Source: Sorangium cellulosum So ce56
Lineage (GTDB): Bacteria; Myxococcota_A; Polyangia; Polyangiales; Polyangiaceae
Reading direction: 5' to 3'
NCBI RefSeq assembly: GCF_000067165.1
Contig: NC_010162.1
Coordinates: 5,959,001 to 6,023,000 of the forward strand
Length of the DNA stretch: 64,000 nt
Made by a program: the position numbers and the translations under genes. Below the pieces are notes generated by a model. That model searched no databases. It was given only the letters and a program-made list of their open reading frames with translations, and was not told the DNA's origin. The first letter of the stretch is position 1, and each line of letters opens with the position of its first letter. Positions 1-8,010 of this stretch are shown one piece after another.

Positions 1-2
1 TC

Positions 3-308
3 GGGCTCGCGGCCGAGGTCGATCGCCTCCGGCGCTGGACCGCGCTCTACGGCCAGAAGCTCGGCGTCACCGAGGCGAAGAGCGCGGACCCGGCGATCAA
101 GGCGGTGGAGGCGTGGCACGAGGCCTACGGCACGCTCCTGGTCCAGGTCCACGCCGAGTACGACGACGACAAGGACGAGGCGCACGCGCTCCTCCGCGAC
201 CGCCTCCTGTCACCTTACGAGGACGCGGCGGAAGAGGAGCGGCGCGCCGAGCGAGCCCGCGCCGCGAGCGCCAGCAGGAAGAAGAACGAGCCCTCCGTTC
301 CCGCCTGA
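3..308 (+). CDS. Hypothetical protein, C-terminal fragment (5' end outside window)
   Basis: The frame is open from the window edge and ends at TGA 306-308, so only the last 101 residues are visible. They are hydrophilic and charged, with an Asp/Glu-rich stretch in the middle (EYDDDKDEAH) and a basic Arg/Ala-rich tail ending in RKKNEPSVPA. The start is not in the window and I recognise no family. The segment is probably helical. The last ~65 bp of this gene recur, diverged, at 1522-1585 just in front of the Rhs gene, in the same reading frame sense, so a paralog or a duplicated tail once lay there. Its position next to a DUF4150/Rhs gene suggests it belongs to the same effector island, but its role is unknown. 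Confidence 0.55.
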   Translation, partial: GLAAEVDRLRRWTALYGQKLGVTEAKSADPAIKAVEAWHEAYGTLLVQVHAEYDDDKDEAHALLRDRLLSPYEDAAEEERRAERARAASASRKKNEPSVPA

Positions 309-310
309 TC
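244..310 (+). repeat. Gene-tail duplication, copy A
   Basis: This 67-bp stretch at the end of the first gene matches 1522-1585 with one 3-bp gap and a few substitutions. Both copies encode AERARA, then RKK, then EP and VPA in the same phase. Confidence 0.7.
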
Positions 311-396
311 GAGGCTCGTGGAACGATCCCACGGGGCCGACCGGGCGCGGGCTGCACGGCGGCGGCTTCCCCGGCGCACCACCGCACCAGGACGGA

Positions 397-1485
397 TCAC
401 CGCGACGCTGGCGCCTTCGCGAGGACCTCGGCGTTCTCGACCCACGCCGCGAAGACGGGCAGCTTGCTGCGCGGGGCGAGGACGAGGACCAGGAACGGCA
501 TGGCGCAGCTGAAGCGCCGCGGGGGTGACATCAGGCCGAAGGAACGCGACGGCGAGGGTGCCTTTGCGCCCCCGTCGTCGAGGCGAAAGCGGATGACCTG
601 ATCGAGAGGGCCCAGGCGAGCGCGCCCGAGGGACGGACTCTCGAGCACGCGGTCGGCGAGCTCGCTCGATCGAGCGGCGCACGCGATGTCGATCACCGGC
701 ATGAACAGGCCCTCGTCGGCGGAGAAGCGCGCGCGCGGGTGCGCGTCGTCTTCCTGAAGAAGGGAGAGCGCCCGGTTGATCGTACGCGCTAGCGTCGATC
801 CGGCGGGCAATGTGGCCACGATGATCCTGACCTCGGGCTCGGCCGCGCGGAGCTCGACGACGAACTGGTTGTATGCGGCGTCGATCTCCTCGTCCGAGAG
901 GCCCACGAGCTCGGCGTCCGTGGTGCGAGGGAAATGCACGAGCGCCTGCGTTGCCCGCGACTGCCAGACGGATTCGGGCTCGTCCCGGCTCGACCACACG
1001 CCGAAGCAGGGGACCTGAACGCCGTGATGAGATCGAGGGAACGGAGCGCGGGCCAGCGGAGGATCGAAGCGCGGGTGCATCGCGAAGCCGCTCCATAGAG
1101 CGATCCTGTCCGGGTCCGCGCCGGACGGCGCGCCCAGGGGCCAGTCCACGCCGAAGAGGCGGCAGCTCTCCCGCTGAAGCGCCTCGGCCGAGCTCTCGGC
1201 GAGCGGCCCAGCCCAGGCGGCCCAGTACGCTGGGTCCAGGGTGCTCTCGTCGATCAGGCTCTCGCGCATGGCCTGCGCGAGGGGCGCCGCCGGCTCACCG
1301 GTCCCGGCAGGCGCGATCTCGAGGGGAGCCCCTGCCAGCGAGGCGAGCCTCTGCCACGCGATCGCGCTCACGCCGGTCCACACGAGGCTCACGCCCGGCC
1401 GGTGCTCGACATCGAGGTGAGGGCAGACGCGCACATGCGCGTGCGGCGCGTCGTGGTGACAGACGGCGAAGGCGGCGGGCGGCAT
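397..1485 (-). CDS. Serpin-like protein, paralog of the 5889-6827 gene
   Basis: A 362-residue protein with no evident signal peptide. Its C-terminal third follows the serpin layout: MPVIDIA strand, QVIRFRLDDGGAKAPS (like the serpin hinge, EVNEEGTEAAA), then FSCAMPFLVLV (close to the serpin PROSITE pattern ending xPFxxxx) and PVFAAWVENAEVL (like the final LFxGRVxxP strand). It clearly aligns with the second copy at 5889-6827: FGVW/FGLW, a W about ten residues on, VH, FVVEL/FVIEM, QVIRFRL/HAVRFRL and MPFLVLV/GPFLVVV. The reactive loop appears shorter than in classical serpins, so a canonical inhibitory mechanism is not assured. The gene lies upstream of, and opposite to, the Rhs toxin gene. I infer a possible immunity or inhibitor role. 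The family assignment rests on motif reading only. Confidence 0.6.
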   Translation of the reverse strand: MPPAAFAVCHHDAPHAHVRVCPHLDVEHRPGVSLVWTGVSAIAWQRLASLAGAPLEIAPAGTGEPAAPLAQAMRESLIDESTLDPAYWAAWAGPLAESSAEALQRESCRLFGVDWPLGAPSGADPDRIALWSGFAMHPRFDPPLARAPFPRSHHGVQVPCFGVWSSRDEPESVWQSRATQALVHFPRTTDAELVGLSDEEIDAAYNQFVVELRAAEPEVRIIVATLPAGSTLARTINRALSLLQEDDAHPRARFSADEGLFMPVIDIACAARSSELADRVLESPSLGRARLGPLDQVIRFRLDDGGAKAPSPSRSFGLMSPPRRFSCAMPFLVLVLAPRSKLPVFAAWVENAEVLAKAPASR

Positions 1486-1521
1486 GGCGACAAGGGGAGT
1501 TTAATCGCGGACGCCTGCCTC

Positions 1522-1585
1522 GCGCCGAGCGAGCCCGCGCCACCAGCGCCAGGAAGAAGCACGAGCCCGACGTTCCTGCCTGGTC
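1522..1585 (+). repeat. Gene-tail duplication, copy B (remnant)
   Basis: A diverged copy of 244-310, lying in the non-coding gap between the serpin-like gene and the Rhs gene. It encodes AERARATSARKKHEPDVPA, ending without the stop seen in copy A. It is probably a relic of a duplicated upstream gene rather than part of the Rhs protein. Confidence 0.6.
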
Positions 1586-1721
1586 ATCTCCCTCTCCCGC
1601 ACGTCAGCCGCGCTCCCGGCGAGGCCGTCCGAGCCATGTAGCTTTCCCGGGCTACCGGACGGTGGGCTCGCGATTGCCGCGATTGCAGACGCTCGCGGGA
1701 CCGTGGGACCATCCTGTCACC

Positions 1722-4700
1722 ATGGGTAAGGTCACTGCCCTCCACATGGACACCATCACCGAGAAATCCGGTCACCAGATGACCGGTATGGCGGTGAGCG
1801 TGTGTCTGACCCCGGCCGCGCCCAGCCCGTTGCCGATCCCCTACCCCACCATGGGCACCGTCGCGGAGGGGATCATCGACCCGTGCATGCGCACGAAGAT
1901 CGAGGGCGCGAAGATCCTCACCGTCGGCGGCTGCATGAAGGCGTGCCACGGCAACGAGCCTGGCACGCTCAAGGAGGTCGTCAGCCTCAACACCGGCGGG
2001 CCTTGCTTCCCGTGGCTCGGCGCGCCGAACGTCATCATCGAGCTCGGCATGGCCGGCATCACCGGCAGCATGGGCCAGATGAACAAGAGCATCACCGTCG
2101 GCGCCGGCGCCAGCGCGAGCGGCGCAGGCGGGGGCGGCGGCGGCGGAGGGGGCGGCGGCGGCGGCGCCGGGGGCCCGCCCGGGGGCAGCCCGCAAGGCGG
2201 CGGCAACGGCGGCGGAGGCGGCGGCGGGAGCAACAGCGGCGCCGCGCCGCCGAGCCCGCCTGCGCCGCCGGGCGCCGAGGGCCAGGCGGCCGCGGGCCAT
2301 CCCATCGACGTCGTGACAGGGACGCTGTTCACGATCCCGGCGGCCGACTTCACGCTCACCGGGTTCCTCTGGGTCCAGTGGATCCGCACCTACAGCACCT
2401 CGGCCGTGCGCCACCGCTGCGGCCTCGGGTGGGGCTGGTCGCACAGCCTCGCCTGGCGCGCCGAGCGCAACGGCGATCACCTCGTCCTCGTCGACGACCA
2501 GCAGCGCCGCACCGAGATGCGGCTGCCCGCGGCCGGTGAAGCGCTGCTCCTCCCCCACGGCCGGAAGGTGCACCTCGACGGGGACGCGATCGTCGTCGAC
2601 CTCGGCGACGACCTCGCGCGGATCCTCCGGCCCACCGCGGATCCGCGGGCGTACGCGCTCGCCGAGCTGCGCGACGCCTTCGGCAACGCGGCCACGGTCG
2701 AGTGGGATCACGACGAGGTCGTGGCCATCACCGACTCGGTCGGCCGCCGCGCGGAGGTCTCCCGCGACGGGAACCTGCGCATCTGGTCCGTCGCCGTCGC
2801 GGACGAGGGCGGCAAGGAGCACCGCCGGCGCCTCGTGACCTACGAGCTCGACGGGCGCGGAGACCTCGTCCGCGTCATCGACGTGGGCGGCGCGGAGACC
2901 CGGTTCAGCTACGACGACGAGCACTACCTGCGCTCGGAGACGCGGGCCGACGGCGTCGTCTTCCATTTCGTGTACCAGGACGCGGGCGGCGAGCGGCGCT
3001 GCGTGGAGACCTGGGGCGAGCTGCCCGGCGGCGACCTCCTCGCCGCGCTCGGCGCCCCCGAGGCGCACGCGGCCGGCGGTCCCCGCGGCCTCTTCCACAC
3101 ACGCGTCGCGTACGGGCCCGAGCCTCACCAGACGACGGTGACGGACGCGCTCGGCCACGTGCATCGCTACCAGGGCAACGCGCTCGGCCTCGTCGAGCGC
3201 TACGTCGACCCGCGCGGCTACTCCATGCTGTTCACGTACGACGGGGTCGGGCGCCTCATCGCCGTTACCGACGGCGCCGGGGCCACGCAGCGACGCCGCC
3301 ACGATCTCGCCGGACGGCTGATCTCCCTCAGCGACGGCGGCGGCACGGTCCGGTACCAGACGGACGACGAGCGGCAGGGCGTCACCACCATCGCCCCGAA
3401 CGGCCACCGCTCCACCGAGCGGCGCAGCCGGGGGCGCGTCGTCGAGATCGAGGACGCGCGCGGCAAGACGACGGCCGAGTACGACGCGCGCGGCAAGAAC
3501 ACGAAGATCACGTACCCGAGCGGCCTCGTCGACACGCTCGAGTACGACGCTCACGGCAACCTCGTCCGCTACGCCCAGGGAGAGCGCGTGTGGACCTACG
3601 TGTACGATCTCCTGGGCATGCCCGTGCGCATCGAGTCGCCCGGAGGCGCGGTGACGTCGCTCGAATACGACTCCTCGGGCAACATCGTCAGCGCCGTGGG
3701 GCCGAGCGGGCAGCGCACCGAGCACGCCTTCGACGGGCTCGGGCTGTGCACGGCGACCTCGTACCCCGGCGGCGGCCGCGCGCACTACCGCTACGTGGCC
3801 AGCGCGCTCGTCGAGCAGGTGCTGCCGGACGGCTCGCGCTGGACCATGGGCTACGACGCGCTCCTCCGGCTGAGCTGGATGCAGAACGCCGCGGGCGAGC
3901 GGCGCTCGTTCGAGTACGACGCGTCCGGCAACCTCGTCCGCGAGACGACGTTCACCGGGCTCCAGTACCGCTACGAGTACGACGGCGCGGACCGGCTCGT
4001 GTCGATCCTCCGCCCCGACGAGTCGATCGTGCGCCTCTCGCGCGACGGCGCGGGCAACGTCGTCGCGCGGGAGTACTCGTCGGGCCTCGTCGAGCGCTTC
4101 GAGTACGACGCCCTGGGGCGCGTCGCGCGCGCGACGAACGGCGCCTGCACGACGGAGCTCGCGTACGACGAGCGCGGCGCGATCCTGCGGGACACCCAGA
4201 CGTGCGGCGGCTTCAAGTTCGTCACGAGCTACGACTACGATGAGGGCGGCCAGCTCGTGGCGCGCCGGTACTCGTCCGGCTGGCGCGTGGCGCTGGAGCA
4301 CGACGCGTACGGACGGGTCGCCGCGATGGGCGTCGGCCATCCGGACGCTGCCGAGCGCTTCGTCTTCGAGCGCGACGAGCAGGACGGCGAGCGCGCCCGC
4401 CGGCGCGACGGTGGCGCCGGCGCCATCCTGACCCGGCGCAACGCCGAGGGCTTCCCCGTGGAGATCCAGGTGGAGGGCGCGCCGGGCGACGTCGTCCGCT
4501 CCCGCGCCTACCGCTGGCACCCGGTCGGGGCGCTGGCCGCCGTGATCGACAGCGAGCGCGGCGAGCGCCGCTACGAGCTCGACGCGCACGGGCGGCCCGT
4601 GGACGTCCGCGGGCTCGGCGCGACGGAGGCGTTCTCCTACTCGCCGCACGGCACGGCGATCGCGCGGGGTGAAGCGTCGGTCGGCGCCGGCGGGCGGCCG

Positions 4701-5873
4701 CGCGCGGCGGGCGATCAGGTCCTGACCTGGGACCGGCTTGGCCGGCTCTCGGGCCGGGACGCGCCCGATCCGCGGCGCACGTGGCGGTACGCCTTCGACG
4801 AGAACGATCGGCTGACCGAGGCCGTGCGCGGCGACGGGCTGAAGATCCAGTACATCTACGACGCGCTCGGCCGCCGCGTGGCCGAGATCGTCGGCCAGGG
4901 GAGCACGTGGTTCGGCTGGGACGGCGACAGCATCGTCGAGGAGCGCTCCTCGGGCGGGCAGGTCACGCGCCGTGTCTTCGACGCGTCAGGCCACGTGCCG
5001 CTGCTCGAGTCGCAGGGCGGCGCGGGCTTCCGCCTCGTGGCGACCGACGCCGCGGGGACGCCGTGGCTCACCCTCGACGCGGCCGGCGAGATCACCGAGC
5101 TCGATCTCACCACCTGGGGCGAGGTCGCCCACGAGCGCGGCGAGCCGGGCGCGCTCCGCTTCGCCGGGCAGCGCGCCGACGAGCTCACCGGCCTCCACTA
5201 CAACCGGTACCGCTACTACGCGCCCGACCTGCGCGTGTTCATCACGCCGGATCCCATCGGCCTCTCGGGCTCGCTGCAGGAGATCGGCTTCGTCCCGAAC
5301 CCGACGCTCTTCATCGACCCGCTCGGGCTGCTCACGATCATCACGGCCTCGAACGATCCCAAGCTCCACAACGCCTACTATTCGCAGTACGCGGCGAAGT
5401 ACCCGGGCGCGACGATCCTCAAGCCGAACCAGGTCGTGCCTGGCAGCCTCAAGGGGGAGACCGATGTCGTCGTCGACACCCACGGCTGGCCGGGCAGCGT
5501 CGAGTGGGCGGGGAAGAAGATCTCGGGGGCCCAGCTCGCGGACAAGCTGAACGCCGCCGGGTTCAACGGGAAGATGCCTGGAGCGCGCGTGGAGGTCGTC
5601 ACGTGCAACGGCGGGACGAAGCCGAACTTCATGGGCCGCAGCGTCGCCCAGGCGGTCGCGGACCGGACCGGCGCGACCACGTCCGGCGCGACAGCGAAGG
5701 GCGTCCCTGGCGTGGCCTCCGCCGGGGCGATGGGCAACGCGGGCGCCTCCGGCCTGGTCAGCGGGATGCCGACGGGACTCGGGTCCGGCAACGCGCCGGG
5801 CGGCCTGCACGTCAGCGGCGGCGGGCACCTGATCAAGGACATCAAGCCGCGCTGGTACACGTTCGGGCAGTGA
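1722..5873 (+). CDS. DUF4150 (PAAR-like) Rhs polymorphic toxin with caspase-like C-terminal domain
   Basis: 1383 residues from ATG 1722. Residues 1-125 are a PAAR-like DUF4150 domain (GGCMKACHGNEPGT; GGPCFPWLGAPN; GITGSMGQMN), the spike-tip adaptor of type VI secretion effectors. Residues 130-190 are an almost pure Gly linker. Residues 192-265 look like DUF6531 (HPIDVVTGTLF; RTYSTSAVRHRCGLGWGWSHS). About 900 residues of YD/Rhs repeats follow, closing with the Rhs core signature LHYNRYRYYAPDLRVF at 1158 and DPIGL at 1177-1181, where such shells self-cleave. The 180-residue variable tail (1204-1383) has hydrophobic-DTHGWPG (His1254) and VEVVTCNGG (Cys1295), the order and spacing of clan CD cysteine peptidases (caspase, CPD, CHAT). 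An upstream in-frame extension to 873 is rejected because it overlaps the serpin-like gene and is Arg-rich filler. I infer an antibacterial or anti-eukaryotic effector; the peptidase call is from motifs only. Confidence 0.88.
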   Translation: MGKVTALHMDTITEKSGHQMTGMAVSVCLTPAAPSPLPIPYPTMGTVAEGIIDPCMRTKIEGAKILTVGGCMKACHGNEPGTLKEVVSLNTGGPCFPWLGAPNVIIELGMAGITGSMGQMNKSITVGAGASASGAGGGGGGGGGGGGGAGGPPGGSPQGGGNGGGGGGGSNSGAAPPSPPAPPGAEGQAAAGHPIDVVTGTLFTIPAADFTLTGFLWVQWIRTYSTSAVRHRCGLGWGWSHSLAWRAERNGDHLVLVDDQQRRTEMRLPAAGEALLLPHGRKVHLDGDAIVVDLGDDLARILRPTADPRAYALAELRDAFGNAATVEWDHDEVVAITDSVGRRAEVSRDGNLRIWSVAVADEGGKEHRRRLVTYELDGRGDLVRVIDVGGAETRFSYDDEHYLRSETRADGVVFHFVYQDAGGERRCVETWGELPGGDLLAALGAPEAHAAGGPRGLFHTRVAYGPEPHQTTVTDALGHVHRYQGNALGLVERYVDPRGYSMLFTYDGVGRLIAVTDGAGATQRRRHDLAGRLISLSDGGGTVRYQTDDERQGVTTIAPNGHRSTERRSRGRVVEIEDARGKTTAEYDARGKNTKITYPSGLVDTLEYDAHGNLVRYAQGERVWTYVYDLLGMPVRIESPGGAVTSLEYDSSGNIVSAVGPSGQRTEHAFDGLGLCTATSYPGGGRAHYRYVASALVEQVLPDGSRWTMGYDALLRLSWMQNAAGERRSFEYDASGNLVRETTFTGLQYRYEYDGADRLVSILRPDESIVRLSRDGAGNVVAREYSSGLVERFEYDALGRVARATNGACTTELAYDERGAILRDTQTCGGFKFVTSYDYDEGGQLVARRYSSGWRVALEHDAYGRVAAMGVGHPDAAERFVFERDEQDGERARRRDGGAGAILTRRNAEGFPVEIQVEGAPGDVVRSRAYRWHPVGALAAVIDSERGERRYELDAHGRPVDVRGLGATEAFSYSPHGTAIARGEASVGAGGRPRAAGDQVLTWDRLGRLSGRDAPDPRRTWRYAFDENDRLTEAVRGDGLKIQYIYDALGRRVAEIVGQGSTWFGWDGDSIVEERSSGGQVTRRVFDASGHVPLLESQGGAGFRLVATDAAGTPWLTLDAAGEITELDLTTWGEVAHERGEPGALRFAGQRADELTGLHYNRYRYYAPDLRVFITPDPIGLSGSLQEIGFVPNPTLFIDPLGLLTIITASNDPKLHNAYYSQYAAKYPGATILKPNQVVPGSLKGETDVVVDTHGWPGSVEWAGKKISGAQLADKLNAAGFNGKMPGARVEVVTCNGGTKPNFMGRSVAQAVADRTGATTSGATAKGVPGVASAGAMGNAGASGLVSGMPTGLGSGNAPGGLHVSGGGHLIKDIKPRWYTFGQ

Positions 5874-5888
5874 CGGGCGGCCCGCCGC

Positions 5889-6827
5889 TCAGGGCGCGCC
5901 GGCGGTCGCGCCCTCGAGCGGCTCCGGCGACCCGATCCAGGCGGCGAGCCGCACCTCGTCCTGCGGCGGCGCACCCAGGACGACGACGAGGAACGGGCCG
6001 TCGCACACGAAGTAGCGCTCGTACATATCGCCGCGCCCGAGGGTGAGCGGCCCGGGCTCGGTCGGCGGGAGCGCGTCCCAGCCGAGGCGAAAGCGGACGG
6101 CGTGGCGGGCGTCCCCGATCCGGCGGCCATCCCCGTCCGCGAGCGGCTTGCCGGCGAGCTCCTCGTGCACACGGGCCGCGCACAGGTCGATCGGGGGGAT
6201 CTTCAGCGCGCAGCGCCGGTCGAAGGGCTTCACGCCGAACCATCTCCCGAGCCGGCCCCTCGGCCTCCGCGCCGTCGCCACGACCTTCGCGACGACGGCC
6301 CCGAGCGTCTCGGGGCGCGGGCACCGGGCGACAACCACGCGCTCATCACCCCTGGCCTCCATCTCGATCACGAAGTCGTCGGGGCCGCTGTGGCGATGCA
6401 CCGTCAGCTGCGCCGCGGCCCGCGACCACGTCGCGTCGTCGACGTCGTTCCAGAGCCCGAACGCAGGCAGGACGCGCTCGCCGAAGAGGACGCCTTCACG
6501 CCGGCTGGCGAAGGGCGCTGCGAACGACGGGCGCACGAACGAGAACGCGTACGCCCCGAGGGCGTCTCCGGGCGCGCTCTCCGGCAGCGCGCCCTCAGGC
6601 AGCGGCCCGAACCTGCGCGCGCCCTCCTGCGCCACCTCCCGGAGCGCCTCTGCCGCGGCGCCGACGCGCGCGACCGACCAGGGCGACCCGGCGGCGCGCG
6701 ACACGGCGGACGCCTCCCCCGCTCGCTCCTCCAGAGGGAAATCCGGCGAAAAGATCAGGGTCTGGTCTGGAGCGATGGGGGACGACAGCGACGGCACGAG
6801 CACGGTCGCGCGGCTCATCGTGGGCAT
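5889..6827 (-). CDS. Serpin-like protein, second paralog; candidate cognate immunity protein
   Basis: 312 residues from ATG 6827, preceded by a reasonable AGAGGACC ribosome site; an extension to 6920 is open but would overlap the hisC start. It converges with the Rhs gene, with stops 15 bp apart, where cognate immunity genes usually sit. The C-terminal half has serpin-like order: ALKIPPIDLCAARVHEELAG, HAVRFRLGWDALPP, then RYFVCDGPFLVVV, which differs from the serpin PROSITE pattern at one core position, then LAAWIGSPEPL. It is a paralog of the 397-1485 gene. Serpins can inhibit clan CD cysteine proteases (CrmA and caspase-1 is the established case), so an inhibitor of the caspase-like toxin domain is a coherent, untested hypothesis. 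At 312 residues it is shorter than typical serpins (about 370-400), so it may keep the fold but not the suicide mechanism. Confidence 0.65.
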   Translation of the reverse strand: MPTMSRATVLVPSLSSPIAPDQTLIFSPDFPLEERAGEASAVSRAAGSPWSVARVGAAAEALREVAQEGARRFGPLPEGALPESAPGDALGAYAFSFVRPSFAAPFASRREGVLFGERVLPAFGLWNDVDDATWSRAAAQLTVHRHSGPDDFVIEMEARGDERVVVARCPRPETLGAVVAKVVATARRPRGRLGRWFGVKPFDRRCALKIPPIDLCAARVHEELAGKPLADGDGRRIGDARHAVRFRLGWDALPPTEPGPLTLGRGDMYERYFVCDGPFLVVVLGAPPQDEVRLAAWIGSPEPLEGATAGAP

Positions 6828-6847
6828 GAGGTCCTCTGGTCCTGGAA

Positions 6848-6881
6848 GGAGGCGGATAGTATACCGCTCCCCTCCGCCTCC
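6848..6881. promoter_or_regulatory. Inverted repeat in the divergent serpin-like/hisC promoter region
   Basis: GGAGGCGG (6848-6855) and CCGCCTCC (6874-6881) form an 8-bp inverted repeat around an AT-richer core, ATAGTATACCG. It sits in the 91-bp gap between the start of the serpin-like gene (minus) and hisC (plus). It could be an operator or simply chance in GC-rich DNA. Confidence 0.3.
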
Positions 6882-6918
6882 CCTCATCGCCGCGCCCGCG
6901 ACGACCGTGGACCGAGCC

Positions 6919-8010
6919 ATGCCGCTGCCCGATTTCCTCCCTGCGCTGCTTCGTCCGGAGCTCGCCGAGCTCCACGCCTACACCCCGGTCGCGGGGCATT
7001 TCCCTGTGCGCCTCGACGCCAACGAGAGCCCGCCGCTGCTCTCGGCCGAGGCGCGGGCGGCCCTCGCGCGCGCCGCGGCGCCCGAGGACTGGGGCCGCTA
7101 CCCCGACGCGCGCGCCCTCGATCTCCGCGAGGCCATCGCCGCCCACTGCGGCGCCGAGCCCGACGAGATCCTGGCCGGCGTCGGCTCCGACGAGGTGATC
7201 TCGATCGTGCTCACCGCGCTCAGCCGCCCGCGGCAGGGCGCGGACGCGGCGAGCATCGTCACGGTCAGCCCCACGTTCGTCATGTACAAGCTGAGCGCGC
7301 GCGCGCGCGGGATGCGCGTCGTCGAGGTCCCGCTCGACGCTGGCTGGGATCTCGACGTGGCGGGCCTCCGGCGCGCCGTCGATTTCGCGCTCCCCAACGT
7401 CGTCTTCATCGCCTCGCCCAACAACCCGACGGGCGCGCTCATGTCGGAGGACCGCCTCGAGGCGGTCGTCACCGCGGCGAGCGACGCCCTCGTGATCGTC
7501 GACGAGGCGTACATCGACTTTGCCCCGCGCGACCAGCTCGCCCTCCTGCGCAAGCACCCGAACGTCGCCGTGCTGCGGACGCTCTCGAAGATCGGCCTCG
7601 CGTCGCTGCGGATCGGCTGGCTCATCGGCGCCCGGGAGCTCGTGGCCGAGCTCGACAAGGTCCGCCAGCCCTACAACCTGCCCACCCCGTCGCAGCGCGC
7701 GGCCGCCTTCGCCCTGCGGGAGCTCGGCGGCGAGCTCCGCCGCGCCGCCGCCGCCGTGACGGCCGAGCGCGAGCGCCTCGCGGCCGGGCTCGCCGCGCTC
7801 GGCCTCTCGGTCGCGCCGAGCCACGCCAACTTCCTCTGGATCGGCACGCGCCGCCCTGCCGGCGAGGTCTTCGAGGCGCTCGCGGCGCGCGGCGTCCTCG
7901 TGCGCAGCTTCCACGCGGCGGGCGGGCGCCTCGCGCACCGACTCCGCATCACCGTCGGCCTCCCGGAGGAGAACGATCGCCTCCTCGCAGAGATCGCCGC
8001 GTGCGCGTAG
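6919..8010 (+). CDS. hisC: Histidinol-phosphate aminotransferase
   Basis: 363 residues from ATG 6919, the usual length for this family. It is a PLP-dependent fold-type I aminotransferase that transaminates imidazole acetol phosphate with glutamate in histidine biosynthesis, in the cytoplasm. Visible signatures are RLDANESP near the N-terminus, YPDARALDLREAIA, GVGSDEVI, SPTFVMYKL, ASPNNPTGA, VDEAYIDFA, and RTLSKIGLASLRIGW, which holds the PLP-binding lysine (SK). The C-terminal motif LRITVG is also present. No other his genes are in the window. The next gene starts inside the end of this one (GTG 8001), so the two are probably translationally coupled. Confidence 0.92.
   Translation: MPLPDFLPALLRPELAELHAYTPVAGHFPVRLDANESPPLLSAEARAALARAAAPEDWGRYPDARALDLREAIAAHCGAEPDEILAGVGSDEVISIVLTALSRPRQGADAASIVTVSPTFVMYKLSARARGMRVVEVPLDAGWDLDVAGLRRAVDFALPNVVFIASPNNPTGALMSEDRLEAVVTAASDALVIVDEAYIDFAPRDQLALLRKHPNVAVLRTLSKIGLASLRIGWLIGARELVAELDKVRQPYNLPTPSQRAAAFALRELGGELRRAAAAVTAERERLAAGLAALGLSVAPSHANFLWIGTRRPAGEVFEALAARGVLVRSFHAAGGRLAHRLRITVGLPEENDRLLAEIAACA

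Noticed and set aside
873..1721. N-terminal extension of the Rhs frame
   Set aside because: It overlaps the serpin-like gene on the other strand and is Arg/Ser/Pro filler; the DUF4150 domain begins at ATG 1722.
1584..4649. Long open frame (1021 codons) opposite the Rhs gene
   Set aside because: Val/Ala/Arg-rich composition with no motif; it mirrors the Rhs codons. Long antisense frames are expected at this GC content.
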